64,000 bases of DNA from Polaribacter sp. Q13 (GTDB lineage Bacteria > Bacteroidota > Bacteroidia > Flavobacteriales > Flavobacteriaceae). Shown here in pieces: positions 54,765 through 63,851 of the stretch. Under the pieces are notes generated by a model. The model worked only from the letters and a program-made list of their open reading frames with translations. It was not told the origin of the DNA and ran no database searches. The position numbers and the translations under genes were made by a program. The stretch spans positions 578,001 through 642,000 of the forward strand of contig NZ_CP074436.1 of NCBI RefSeq assembly GCF_016858305.2, read 5' to 3'. How positions within the stretch are numbered: the first letter of the stretch is position 1; the number at the start of each line of letters is the position of its first letter.

Positions 54765-56287
54765 TGAATAACAGGGTAAAGTTTTGTGTATTACTTGTTT
54801 TAATAAGTTTTTTTGGTTGTAATACAACACCAGAAAACATCGTTAAAATATATTCAGATCAAATAATTTCTTCCAATTTTATTGGTAATGGAGTACAATG
54901 GTCTGCATATCCTCATGCCGATTCAGAAAATGCAGAATGGGGTAATCTAATGACTGCAGAAAAATGGGACATGAATTTTAAAAGATTAGACTTTATGAAA
55001 CCTAAACTGTTTAGAGTAATGGACCAGGCTAATTGGCGGTATTTAGTTGGCTTTGATAAAGAGGACAATCCTATTTTAAGTTTTGATAATCCAGAAGTTA
55101 AGGCAGTAGAAAAAATACTAGATTATGCACAGCAGAATAATATTTCTGTCCTTTTTGGAGAATGGGGAACTCCATACAAGGTTCATGACAAAAAGGAGGG
55201 GTTTTCGGATAAGTTTACAGGAGCAAATGATCCAAAATGGATTAACTGTATTGTTGAATATTTAGATTATTTAATAATAGAAAAAGGATACACATGTATT
55301 AAATATTACAATTTAATAAATGAACCAAATGGAGATTGGGCATCCACAAAAGGAGATTTTAATGAATGGAAAGAAGGTGTTGTATTACTTTCTAAAGCGA
55401 TAAAAGAAAAAGGATTAGATACATTTATTACTGTTGCCGGACCAGATGCTGTACATCGTTATAATAATCCTAATTCTACTTATTCGGGTATTGGCTGGAT
55501 AGAGCAATCTGCAAAACAATTAACTGAAGAGATAGGTATTTATGAGGTGCATGACTATGCAAAACCATCAATGGTTAAAAGTGGCGAATTTCAGGTTTTT
55601 AATGAGAAAGCAGCTAAAATCCCTAAAGCGTTAAACAAGCAAATTATTTTTGGAGAAATAGGGTTGGGGAAAAGCAATGCTACAAATCAAGAAAGAGCAA
55701 AAAACGATCCGTTTGCAAGTAAAGATAGTCAGATGATGGTGTATGATTATAGTTATGGCATTTATATGGCAGATGCTGCAATACAAATTATGAATGCTGG
55801 TTATTCTGGTGCAGCAGCTTGGGCTTTGGATGATGCAATGCATACTTTAGATGATATTGGGAATAAAAATGAATTGAAAAGATGGGGAATGTGGAATAGT
55901 TTAGGAACCGAAATTTGTAACAATCCAGAAGACGAAAATATAAGGCCTTGGTTTTATTCTTGGTCTTTATTATGTCGTTATTTTCCTACAGGAAGCTCAA
56001 TAATAAAAACGGATGAAACAAAAATAGCAGGAATCCGTTTAACTGCGGCTACTTATAAAGATGATATTACCGTTGCACTTATAAATAATTCAGACATTCC
56101 TAATAAAATAACATTAGATCTTTCAACTTCGAAAACACTACGCAAGTATGTTTATACAGCTCAAGATAGAAAAACTGATAAAAATAATTTTCCTGTTCCG
56201 GTTGCAACAAATATAATCTGTAAAGATTTTTTAAATATAGAATTACCAGCAAATAGCTTTTTATTACTTACAACCATAAAATATTAA
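54764..56287 (+). CDS. Clan GH-A glycosidase lipoprotein, probable beta-mannanase (paralogue 3 of 3)
   Basis: A 507-residue lipoprotein (lipobox FFGC, Cys19) with Glu187 in NLINEPNG as acid/base and Glu298 in FGEIGLGK as nucleophile. It shares SAYPHADS-x-AEWG and AWALDDAMHT with the 47569 copy. It begins at the last base of the transporter remnant and is followed five bases later by the esterase gene, so glycosidase and esterase are probably coexpressed to open acetylated mannan. Family assignment beyond clan GH-A is not certain. Confidence 0.7.
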   Translation: MNNRVKFCVLLVLISFFGCNTTPENIVKIYSDQIISSNFIGNGVQWSAYPHADSENAEWGNLMTAEKWDMNFKRLDFMKPKLFRVMDQANWRYLVGFDKEDNPILSFDNPEVKAVEKILDYAQQNNISVLFGEWGTPYKVHDKKEGFSDKFTGANDPKWINCIVEYLDYLIIEKGYTCIKYYNLINEPNGDWASTKGDFNEWKEGVVLLSKAIKEKGLDTFITVAGPDAVHRYNNPNSTYSGIGWIEQSAKQLTEEIGIYEVHDYAKPSMVKSGEFQVFNEKAAKIPKALNKQIIFGEIGLGKSNATNQERAKNDPFASKDSQMMVYDYSYGIYMADAAIQIMNAGYSGAAAWALDDAMHTLDDIGNKNELKRWGMWNSLGTEICNNPEDENIRPWFYSWSLLCRYFPTGSSIIKTDETKIAGIRLTAATYKDDITVALINNSDIPNKITLDLSTSKTLRKYVYTAQDRKTDKNNFPVPVATNIICKDFLNIELPANSFLLLTTIKY

Positions 56288-56292
56288 TTAAG

Positions 56293-58185
56293 ATGAAAAC
56301 AAATAGACTCGTAGTATTAACACTTCTTTTTTTAAGTATGAATTTATTTTCACAAGACCCTAATTTTCATATTTATTTGGCCTTTGGTCAATCTAATATG
56401 GAAGGTTCAGCAGAAATTGAAGCTCAAGATAAAATTGGTGATGAACGTTTTAAAGTATTACAATCTTTAGACTGCTCTAATTTAGGATTTACAAAAAATG
56501 AATGGAGAGTGGCAACACCGCCATTAACACAATGTTATACAGGCCTTTCTCCTGCAGATTATTTTGGAAAAACGATGATTAAATATTTACCTAAAAAGGT
56601 AAAGGTTGGTATTATAAATGTAGCTGTTGGAGGTAGTGATATTAGATTGTTTGATAAAGAAAATTATAAAAAGTATACAAAGACCTATCCTGAAGATTGG
56701 TTTCAAAAGAAGATTGAAGATTATGGAGGAAATCCATATGAGCATTTTATTAAATTAGCTAAAAAAGCTCAGAAAGATGGTGTTATAAAAGGGATTATTT
56801 TACATCAAGGAGAATCAAATCAAGATGATAAAAATTGGCCAGAATATGTAAAAAAAGTGTATTATAATATGTTAGCAGACCTGTCTTTAGATGCAAATAA
56901 AGTTCCTTTAATAGCGTCGGAACTGGTAGATAAAGAACAAAATGGAGTTTGTGCAAGTATGAATCCAATTATAAATACATTACCAAACGTTATCTCTACA
57001 GCGCATGTAGTTTCATCAAAAGGATGTAAACCAAGAAAAGATCATACTCATTTTAATTCTGCAGGAGTTAGAGAGCTAGGAAAACGATATGCTTTAAAAA
57101 TGCTTTCTATAAAAGGATATAAGGTTAAGGATTACAATCCGAATAAAGATTTAAAATCAGTTGAAATATTACCAAATAATAAAGTAGTATTTAGAATTTA
57201 CGCTCCAAATGCAACTACGGTTAAATTATATTCTGATGATAAATGGGATTATGTAGCCTTTAAAAAAGATAATAATGGAGTTTGGGAAGGATTTTGGAAT
57301 GATGCAAAACCAGGAGTTTATAGTTATAAGTTTATTGTTGATGGAGTAGAAGTACAGGACAGTAAAGCGGTGTCTATAACTGATAATATTCCTGTTATAA
57401 AAATAGCTTCGGATAAAGATTTCTTTTACAAAAGAAATACGATTTCTCATGGAGCAATTACAATTCAAAATTATTATTCAAAAACACTTCAAAAAAACAG
57501 AAGATTAAGAGTTTGGTCTCCTCCAGGTTATGAAAAATCAAAAAAGAAGTTGCCTGTTTTATATTTAATTCATGGCGGTGGTGGTTCAGAAACCTCTTGG
57601 TCTAATATTGGTGCTGTTGGCGATATTTTAGACAATCTTTTTTCTGAAGGTAAAATTAAACCAATGTTGGTTGTTATGCCAAATGGAACTATAGAAACAG
57701 CAGAAATTTTAGATAGAGTTCCGCTTTTTGCAAAAGATTTAATGAATGATATTATTCCTTTTATAGAGAAAACATATAAAGTAAAAACCAAACAGAATGA
57801 TAGAGCTATTATGGGCCTTTCTATGGGCGGTTTAGAAACACTTGAAGCTGTTACCTTTCATCCTAATAAATTTGGTTATGTAGGTGTTTTAAGTTCTGGT
57901 TGGTGGTTAAGTGATTCTTGGAAAGAAAAAAGAGGAATTGTAGATAATTCAGAAAATAGATTAAAGCAATTAAATTTAATAGCTCCTAATTTTAATAAAT
58001 CTGTTAAGATGTTACATTTTACACAAGGAGGTTCAGAAGATATTGCTTTTGAGAATGGAAATGAAACCTTAAAACTATTTAAAAAGGCTAAAATTAATTT
58101 TACATATAGTGAAATGTCAGGCGGACATACTTGGATGGTTTGGCGTAAAAATTTAAGAGATTTAGCTCCAAAGTTATTTAAATAG
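56293..58185 (+). CDS. Two-domain carbohydrate acetylesterase: SASA-type plus CE1-type
   Basis: A 630-residue exported protein (signal peptide 1-20). Domain 1 (about 22-275) is a SASA/SGNH-type esterase: FGQSNMEG with Ser34, HQGESN (171-176) and the KDHTHFNSAG catalytic Asp/His segment, similar to CE6 and sialate O-acetylesterases. Residues about 285-375 form an E-set/CBM48-like domain (VVFRIYAPNATTVKLYSDD, GVYSYKFIVDG). Domain 3 (about 385-630) is a CE1-type alpha/beta hydrolase: YLIHGGGGSETSW, GLSMGG with Ser510 and SGGHTW with the catalytic His. It probably removes acetyl groups from mannan so the GH-A and GH2 enzymes can act. Last gene of the locus. Confidence 0.85.
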   Translation: MKTNRLVVLTLLFLSMNLFSQDPNFHIYLAFGQSNMEGSAEIEAQDKIGDERFKVLQSLDCSNLGFTKNEWRVATPPLTQCYTGLSPADYFGKTMIKYLPKKVKVGIINVAVGGSDIRLFDKENYKKYTKTYPEDWFQKKIEDYGGNPYEHFIKLAKKAQKDGVIKGIILHQGESNQDDKNWPEYVKKVYYNMLADLSLDANKVPLIASELVDKEQNGVCASMNPIINTLPNVISTAHVVSSKGCKPRKDHTHFNSAGVRELGKRYALKMLSIKGYKVKDYNPNKDLKSVEILPNNKVVFRIYAPNATTVKLYSDDKWDYVAFKKDNNGVWEGFWNDAKPGVYSYKFIVDGVEVQDSKAVSITDNIPVIKIASDKDFFYKRNTISHGAITIQNYYSKTLQKNRRLRVWSPPGYEKSKKKLPVLYLIHGGGGSETSWSNIGAVGDILDNLFSEGKIKPMLVVMPNGTIETAEILDRVPLFAKDLMNDIIPFIEKTYKVKTKQNDRAIMGLSMGGLETLEAVTFHPNKFGYVGVLSSGWWLSDSWKEKRGIVDNSENRLKQLNLIAPNFNKSVKMLHFTQGGSEDIAFENGNETLKLFKKAKINFTYSEMSGGHTWMVWRKNLRDLAPKLFK

Positions 58186-58197
58186 TATTTTAAAAAC

Positions 58198-58257
58198 TCC
58201 TTTAGCTTTCTTTGTTCGACTTTCTCATTCTAAAGTCGAACAAAGGAAGCTAAAGGA
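58198..58257. repeat. Long 26-bp hairpin at the end of the mannan locus
   Basis: TCCTTTAGCTTTCTTTGTTC onward to 58223 pairs with 58232-58257, with one G-T pair and an 8-base loop. A T run follows on the minus-strand side, so it could end fic transcription on the minus strand and esterase transcription on the plus strand. Confidence 0.7.
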
Positions 58258-58348
58258 AAACAAATCTATTTACCTAATACAATATGTAATAATCTCTTTA
58301 TTTAAAGGGTTTAAGGTGTGTGGGGCGGAGTAGTGGTGTAGTATTTTG

Positions 58349-58393
58349 TCTTCTTTTGATTGATTTAGTCAAGTAAAAGAAGATGACTTTTTT
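58349..58393 (+). terminator. Second hairpin terminator after the esterase
   Basis: TCTTCTTTT and AAAAGAAGA form a 9-bp stem around a 17-base loop, with a run of T after a short spacer. It is a backup stop for plus-strand transcripts running toward fic. Confidence 0.5.
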
Positions 58394-58411
58394 ATCTAGA
58401 GTTGTTCCGTT

Positions 58412-59947
58412 TTATAAAAAAATAGTATTGTAATTTGTTTGTATATCTTTAATTTCAATCTCTTCTAATACTGAAAACTCTTTTTTCAGTGCACGTTTTG
58501 ATAGAATACCTTTATTCTGTTCTAAAAATCGAACAAGTATTGCAACTGTTTTATCAGGCATTTCAAAATGATTATCTAGGTATTTTTTAAATTCATCATA
58601 CTTTTGAAGATAACTAACTTCTTCTGGTATAATTCTTACTAAGGTGTCTTCTACACAATCGTATAAAAATTCTGCTTGTTTTGTAGCGTCAAAATAACGA
58701 TAAAAATCAATGGTATTATTTGTAACTTTAATGTTATGATTTTCCGTTTCTTTCCATGTTATGTAATCTAATAATGTATGTGAATATGATTCTAAAACGA
58801 TTTTGTAATCATTAATATGTTCTAAAATTGAAGCAGAAACAGGAAAAATAACTCCTTGCTGCGTAAATTTCTTTTTAGCTAAAATATGATGCATTATATA
58901 GCGATGTAAACGACCATTGCCATCTATAAAAGGGTGTATGAATACAAAACCAAATGATATGGTTGCAGCTGCTAAAACGGCATCGTAACTATCGTCTTGT
59001 AATAGGATATTTGTATCCATTACTCCTTTTAATAACTTGGGAATATCTTGTTCTTTTGCAGAAATATGATTCGGAATAGGTTCTCCTGAACTTCTATCAT
59101 GTTCTCCCACAAAACCACCTTCTTTCCTTAGACCCATTTCTATAAATCTACTGTTTTCTATAACTATTTGTTGTAAGCGTTCAAGTTCGGTAATACTTAA
59201 TGATTTACCACCTGCTTGACCAATTGCTTTACCCCATCGCATAGCTCTATTATTACCAGGATTTTCACCCTCTATGGTAAAAGATGCTTTAGAGTCTTTT
59301 AATAATAAAAAAGAAGAAGCGCGTTGCAATATGTCTTTATGTATGCTATTTAGAATTGTGTTTTTTCGGCTAGATAAATTAGCATTAATATAGTTTTCTA
59401 ACTTTTGAGTTTTAAAAATTAATGGACAAAAATCTACAGTTCCTGGTAGGTTGTTAATAATTTTATGCCTTGCAGATTCTTCTCCTTTTATTGTGTATTG
59501 GATATTAGAGTCAAGTAGTTGAATGTATTTACGTTTTTTTAAATCTATTGCTACATCAATTTTTTTTTGTTGAAGCCATTCGTATATAAACCAAATCTTT
59601 CGACTATATTGACCAGATGGTTCTATATGTAGAATTTCTTTTATTTGATCTTTTGTAATTACTTTAAATAACGCTTTAAATAATAGTAAATTAATACCTT
59701 CATATTTAATAGCAAATACCAGTTGTTTGTACAATGTCTCTTCTGGTTGATATGAGGTCGGAAATACTTTCCAATAGGTATTATTATACTTTTTACTTTT
59801 TTGGGTTATTAGCGATAGTGTATTTGGAAAGGGTATTGGTAATTTTAAACTTTCTATTATAGCACCATAACCCACTATTTTTCCTCTTTCAGGTGTGTTT
59901 CTTCCTTGAAAAAATGAAGTTTCATTTAATGGTATTATTATTTCCAT
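58412..59947 (-). CDS. Fic family protein with N-terminal inhibitory motif
   Basis: A 511-residue cytoplasmic Fic-domain protein. The Fic core carries HPFIDGNGRLHR (338-349), the complete catalytic H-P-F-x-x-G-N-G-R motif for adenylylation. SFTIEG (222-227) matches the [S/T]-x-x-x-E-[G/N] inhibitory motif upstream of the core, so this is a self-inhibited class II-type enzyme. The N-terminal ~190 residues look like a Fic-associated domain and the C-terminal ~100 like a winged helix (LSKRALKKEFSV). The target protein is unknown. A truncated copy lies at 37049-37978. Direct repeats rich in GCGC lie upstream of its start. Toxin-antitoxin, stress or phage-defence roles are all possible. Confidence 0.92.
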   Translation of the reverse strand: MEIIIPLNETSFFQGRNTPERGKIVGYGAIIESLKLPIPFPNTLSLITQKSKKYNNTYWKVFPTSYQPEETLYKQLVFAIKYEGINLLLFKALFKVITKDQIKEILHIEPSGQYSRKIWFIYEWLQQKKIDVAIDLKKRKYIQLLDSNIQYTIKGEESARHKIINNLPGTVDFCPLIFKTQKLENYINANLSSRKNTILNSIHKDILQRASSFLLLKDSKASFTIEGENPGNNRAMRWGKAIGQAGGKSLSITELERLQQIVIENSRFIEMGLRKEGGFVGEHDRSSGEPIPNHISAKEQDIPKLLKGVMDTNILLQDDSYDAVLAAATISFGFVFIHPFIDGNGRLHRYIMHHILAKKKFTQQGVIFPVSASILEHINDYKIVLESYSHTLLDYITWKETENHNIKVTNNTIDFYRYFDATKQAEFLYDCVEDTLVRIIPEEVSYLQKYDEFKKYLDNHFEMPDKTVAILVRFLEQNKGILSKRALKKEFSVLEEIEIKDIQTNYNTIFL

Positions 59948-59990
59948 ACTATAAAGTTATTTAAATTATAATCAAAGATAATTAAAAAAC

Positions 59991-60093
59991 ATGCGCAAAT
60001 TAAAAATAATGCGCGCATAGGTGTTTGTTTTAAAAATAATGCGCGCAAAGTTCTAGGAGTAAAAAGATGCGCAATCTAAAAAAAATGTGCGCA
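59991..60093 (-). repeat. Five spaced ATGCGCRCA-like repeats upstream of fic
   Basis: ATGCGCAAA (59991), ATGCGCGCA (60009), ATGCGCGCA (60039), ATGCGCAAT (60067) and ATGTGCGCA (60085) repeat in the same orientation, mostly after A-rich stretches, with start-to-start spacings of 18, 30, 28 and 18 bases. GC-rich words stand out in this AT-rich DNA. The array begins about 45 bases before the fic start codon (minus strand), so it may be an operator array. Confidence 0.55.
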
Positions 60094-60333
60094 AAATTTA
60101 ATTCTACAGAAAAACGAGCGCCTTTATAAATTAAAATTTGGGTATTATAGTAAATACGGCTTAGAAAAGATAAGAAATGTACAGATCCCTTTTTTAATGC
60201 TAAAGTTTCAATATAAGAACCAATCTGCCGCAAAAAAAATCTCTTATCTAATGCAATTCTTGATAAAAAAAATCGAATATTTTATCCAAAACTCAAACAA
60301 AATACTACCAAAAGAAACTAAAAGCAAACAAAT

Positions 60334-61728
60334 CTATTTCCCAATACAAAAATTCCCAAAAATATGCCCAAGGATATCCTTATCAACATCATACTCACCA
60401 GTAATATTACCTAAATGACGCAAACACTCTCTAATATCGATAGAAAACAAATCAGTTCCAATTTCTAGGTCAATACCTTCTTGTACAGAAGAAATAGCGA
60501 TTAAAGCGTTGTTTAGCGCTTCAAAATGACGCGAATTGGTTACAATCGTTTCGTTGTTACTCAAAGCACCAATATTAACCAAAGAAGTCAATTCGTTTTT
60601 GAGTTCTTCAATTCCGGTTTTGTTTTTAGCAGAAAGTAGAATTAAATTCTCGATTTCAGATTGTAAAATAGACGAATCAGAACAAGATAAGGTATCAACT
60701 TTGTTGGCAATCACTAATAAGCGCTTGTTAGGGAAGCGAGTTTTTATAGTTTCTATTTCATCTAAAAATTCGTCACTAGAGTAGGAGTACTTATTAGAAT
60801 CGATTAAGAAAATGATCAACTGAGCATTCTCTGCTTTTTCGTACGCTTTTTTAATCCCGATACTCTCTACAATGTCTTCCGTTTCTCTAATTCCGGCAGT
60901 ATCAATAAAACGGAAAGCAACACCATCAATAATCATTTCGTCTTCAATAGCATCACGAGTTGTACCAGCAATATCAGAAACAATGGCTTTTTCTTCGTTT
61001 AAAAGTGTGTTTAATAAAGTAGATTTCCCCACATTTGGTTCTCCGATAATAGCAACCGGAATTCCGTTTTTCATCGCATTTCCAAAAGAAAAGCTATCAA
61101 TTAAACGCTTTAGAACAAAAGTAATTTTTGCAACCAGTTCTTTAAACTTCGTTCTGTCTGCAAACTCTACGTCTTCACCAGAAAAATCGAGTTCTAACTC
61201 AATTAAAGCAGCAAAATCTAGTAATTGCACACGTAAATCTTTCAATTCATTGGTAATTCCACCACGCATTTGCTGAATCGCCATTTGGTGACTTGCAGCC
61301 GAATTAGAAGCAATAACATCGGCAACAGCTTCGGCTTGACTTAAATCCATCTTGCCATTTAAAAAAGCACGCATGGTAAACTCACCATTATCAGCCATTC
61401 TGCAACCATTTTGTAAAAATAACTGAATAATTTCTTGCTGAATAAAGCTAGAACCATGACAAGAAATTTCAACTACATTTTCTCCAGTATACGAATTCGG
61501 ATTCTTAAAAATAGATACTAAAACTTCATCAATAAGGATATCATTTTGTACAATATGCCCTAAATGAATGGTGTGCGTTTTCTGATTTTTTAAAGTTTTT
61601 CCTTTTTTAATCGATTTAAAAAAAGCATCAACTATAGTTATAGCATTTTCACCAGAAAGTCTAATTACAGAAATAGCGCCAACACCAGCAGGAGTTGCCA
61701 AAGCAATAATAGTATCGTTATTAATCAT
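60334..61728 (-). CDS. mnmE: tRNA modification GTPase MnmE
   Basis: A 464-residue GTPase. The start at 61728 gives the standard N-terminus MINNDTIIALATPAGVGAIS; a longer reading to 61776 adds 16 residues with no family support. NPNSYTGENVVEISCHGS is the formyl-THF-binding region. The G domain contains GEPNVGKSTLLNTLLNEEKAIVSDIAGTTRD (P-loop and switch I), DTAGIRETED and NKVD, and the protein ends with CIGK, the invariant C-terminal Cys motif. With MnmG it makes 5-carboxymethylaminomethyl-uridine at the tRNA wobble position. It is a chromosomal housekeeping gene beyond the right edge of the accessory locus. Confidence 0.96.
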   Translation of the reverse strand: MINNDTIIALATPAGVGAISVIRLSGENAITIVDAFFKSIKKGKTLKNQKTHTIHLGHIVQNDILIDEVLVSIFKNPNSYTGENVVEISCHGSSFIQQEIIQLFLQNGCRMADNGEFTMRAFLNGKMDLSQAEAVADVIASNSAASHQMAIQQMRGGITNELKDLRVQLLDFAALIELELDFSGEDVEFADRTKFKELVAKITFVLKRLIDSFSFGNAMKNGIPVAIIGEPNVGKSTLLNTLLNEEKAIVSDIAGTTRDAIEDEMIIDGVAFRFIDTAGIRETEDIVESIGIKKAYEKAENAQLIIFLIDSNKYSYSSDEFLDEIETIKTRFPNKRLLVIANKVDTLSCSDSSILQSEIENLILLSAKNKTGIEELKNELTSLVNIGALSNNETIVTNSRHFEALNNALIAISSVQEGIDLEIGTDLFSIDIRECLRHLGNITGEYDVDKDILGHIFGNFCIGK

Positions 61729-61761
61729 GTTGCAAAAATACGTAAAGATTTTTACAGAAAA

Positions 61762-61796
61762 ATAAAAGCTGAACACAAATTGTATTCAGCTTTTTA
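61762..61796 (-). terminator. Terminator for the mechanosensitive channel gene
   Basis: AAAAGCTGAA (61764) and TTCAGCTTTT (61785) form a 10-bp stem with an 11-base loop, followed on the minus strand by T-rich sequence. Confidence 0.7.
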
Positions 61797-61827
61797 AGCA
61801 ATAGGGAAGGGGGTATACTAAAAGTTC

Positions 61828-62703
61828 TTAAGAAACTTCTTTGTCCGCAACTTTATGAATATCTAAGCTTTGGTTTGGTAAAATCTCCAAAGTTCTCATA
61901 GGGAATGGTATACTAATGTTTTCTTTATCAAACGCTTGTTTAATTTTTATAATAGCATCACTCTTAGCTTTTAATTTTTCTAGTGCATTTTTAGAATCTA
62001 CCCAAAATCTGCATAAAAAATTAATAGAACTGTCTCCAAACTCGGTATAATAGAACTCCACATTTTTATTTAATTCATTTTGATTAAAATTAGTAGAAAT
62101 AACCTCTTTTGTTAAAGATTCTACCTTTTCTAAATCGGCACCATATTCTACACCACATGTAATAGATATTCTCATTTTAGTAGTTAAAGAATAATTTTTA
62201 AAAGGGTTTTCTAAAATGGTTTTATTGGGTATGACCACCATATTATTATCAGCCTCTCTAATTACAAAGTAATTTAAATTAATATCTATTACTTGGCCAG
62301 AAAAACCGTTAGTTTCTATCCAATTACCAATATTTAGATTTTCTCTAAAAGATAAAACAACTCCAGAAATGGTGTTAGACAAAGTACCTTGCAAGGCCAA
62401 ACCAATTACAATACCAGATACACCAGCTGCAGAAATAATAGCCTTTAAAGTATCATCAAACTTTAAAATTGTCATTGCCAAATATAAACCGGTTAAGAAT
62501 ATAAAGGCAGAGGCAACTCTAGAAACTAAGTTTCTTACCGATTCTTGTTTAATTTTTTTACCTAAATTCTTAGTAATAAAAGTATTGATAGCTCTCGATG
62601 CAAAATAAGCTATAAATATTACCACCAAAGCAATGGCTATATTGGGTATGTTTTTTATAAAAATGTCTTTCCAGATTTCTAGTTTGTTTGTTATTTTATC
62701 CAT
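61828..62703 (-). CDS. Small-conductance mechanosensitive channel (MscS family)
   Basis: A 291-residue inner-membrane channel. Three N-terminal hydrophobic segments (about 15-35, 60-80, 85-115) include the pore helix SAAGVSGIVIGLALQGTLSNTISGVVL (about 91-118) with the Gly/Ala packing pattern of MscS TM3. The beta domain (LNIGNWIETNGFSGQVIDINLNYFVIREADNNMVVIPNK, about 126-165) follows. It opens on hypo-osmotic shock to release solutes. It is 54 bases downstream of the Dps-like gene on the same strand, perhaps cotranscribed. Confidence 0.92.
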   Translation of the reverse strand: MDKITNKLEIWKDIFIKNIPNIAIALVVIFIAYFASRAINTFITKNLGKKIKQESVRNLVSRVASAFIFLTGLYLAMTILKFDDTLKAIISAAGVSGIVIGLALQGTLSNTISGVVLSFRENLNIGNWIETNGFSGQVIDINLNYFVIREADNNMVVIPNKTILENPFKNYSLTTKMRISITCGVEYGADLEKVESLTKEVISTNFNQNELNKNVEFYYTEFGDSSINFLCRFWVDSKNALEKLKAKSDAIIKIKQAFDKENISIPFPMRTLEILPNQSLDIHKVADKEVS

Positions 62704-62757
62704 GTTTTGTTTTAAAGTTTAATATTGATTATTTTATCTGTTTATTAAAAATAATCA

Positions 62758-63258
62758 CTATTTCACAAAACTACTATCTAACACATCGCTAGTGTTTTTA
62801 GACCATGCATTTAACATCCAAGAAGATTTTTCTAACTCTCTAATATAAGCTCCTATTAAATCTACAGTACCTTCGTCTTCAGCTATATTTGCTTTTTCTA
62901 TAACTCTAGAAAGCTGATTTAAAATAATATCCTGGTCGTTTTTTAAAATGTCTACCATTTCTACGTCTGTTAATAACGGACTCGATTCTTTAATGTTAGA
63001 AACCTCTATATAATCAGATAATTTACTAATTGGGTGGTATTTTAAGGTTACTATTCTTTCTGCAATATCATCAATTTTAATTTTGGTATCATTATACATG
63101 TCTTCAAACTGATTGTGTAATTCGAAAAAGTTTTTACCTAAAACATTCCAATGAAAATTTCTTAATTTCTGATAATACACTTGGTAATCTGCCAAAAGCA
63201 CATTTAATTCTGTTACAACTGGTAATACTCGGTCTTTGTCAATATTTAAGTAATTCAT
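62758..63258 (-). CDS. dps: Dps family DNA-binding ferritin-like protein
   Basis: A 166-residue ferritin-like four-helix protein. The start at 63258 gives MNYLNIDKDRVLPVVTELN; a longer reading to 63306 adds 16 residues lacking family support. LRNFHWNVLGKNFFELHNQFEDMYNDTKIKIDDIAERI (about 32-70) holds the inter-subunit ferroxidase ligands (His in NFHW, Asp in FEDMYND, Glu). It protects DNA and stores iron under oxidative or starvation stress. Confidence 0.93.
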   Translation of the reverse strand: MNYLNIDKDRVLPVVTELNVLLADYQVYYQKLRNFHWNVLGKNFFELHNQFEDMYNDTKIKIDDIAERIVTLKYHPISKLSDYIEVSNIKESSPLLTDVEMVDILKNDQDIILNQLSRVIEKANIAEDEGTVDLIGAYIRELEKSSWMLNAWSKNTSDVLDSSFVK

Positions 63259-63436
63259 AATTTTATATGTTTTTAAGTTCCATACAAAACTACAAGCAAT
63301 GCTCAATTAGTCTTTGCTCAAATGGAGTATATCTTAACTCAAATACTTATTTAACAAAAAATTAATAATTAAAAAGCGGTAACATAATTGGTTAATTATC
63401 GTCTAATGAATACCAACTAAAACTTTAATTATAAAA

Positions 63437-63775
63437 ATGAAAGAAGACAAACAATTATTAGTTCTAACACATTTAAGTCAATTATTAGATTTTGTAACCG
63501 TCATAGGCGGCTTTGTCGTTCCGTTAATTTTATGGTTGACAAAAAAGGATGAAATTTTTGGAATGGACGCACACGGAAAAGCAATTCTAAATTTTAGAAT
63601 TTCTATGTTTATCTATATTTTAATTTGTATCCCTTTAATTTTTCTTTTTGGATTAGGAATTTTAGGGTTCATTGTAATCGGAATTTTCTATTTAATTTTC
63701 CCAATTATAAACGCCATAAAAGCAAGTAATAACGAACCAATTAATTACCCGTTTAGTATCACTTTTATAAAATAG
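63437..63775 (+). CDS. DUF4870 small membrane protein
   Basis: A 112-residue protein with about three hydrophobic segments (VTVIGGFVVPLILWLT; FRISMFIYILICIPLIFLFGLGILGFIVIGIFYLIFPIINAI), a polar DAHGKAILNF connector and the ITFIK end, which is the DUF4870 architecture. Inner-membrane protein of unknown function. It is divergent from dps and followed by a terminator. Confidence 0.85.
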   Translation: MKEDKQLLVLTHLSQLLDFVTVIGGFVVPLILWLTKKDEIFGMDAHGKAILNFRISMFIYILICIPLIFLFGLGILGFIVIGIFYLIFPIINAIKASNNEPINYPFSITFIK

Positions 63776-63797
63776 AAAAAGAAGAAAGTAGTGTGTT

Positions 63798-63830
63798 AAA
63801 ATCGTCTTTTTTTAGGGCGATTTTTTTTTT
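63798..63830 (+). terminator. Terminator after the DUF4870 gene
   Basis: AAAATCGTC and GGGCGATTTT form a stem with G-T pairing and a T/A loop, followed by a long run of T. Confidence 0.8.
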
Positions 63831-63851
63831 GTAATATAAGTGTAAGTAAGT

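Noticed and set aside
58198..58257. CRISPR or transposon end at the long hairpin
   Set aside because: A single inverted repeat with a short loop, no spacer array, no transposase and no target-site duplication; a terminator role fits the convergent genes.
60872..61276. A 134-residue plus-strand open frame within mnmE
   Set aside because: It is antisense to the conserved MnmE G domain and shows no independent features.
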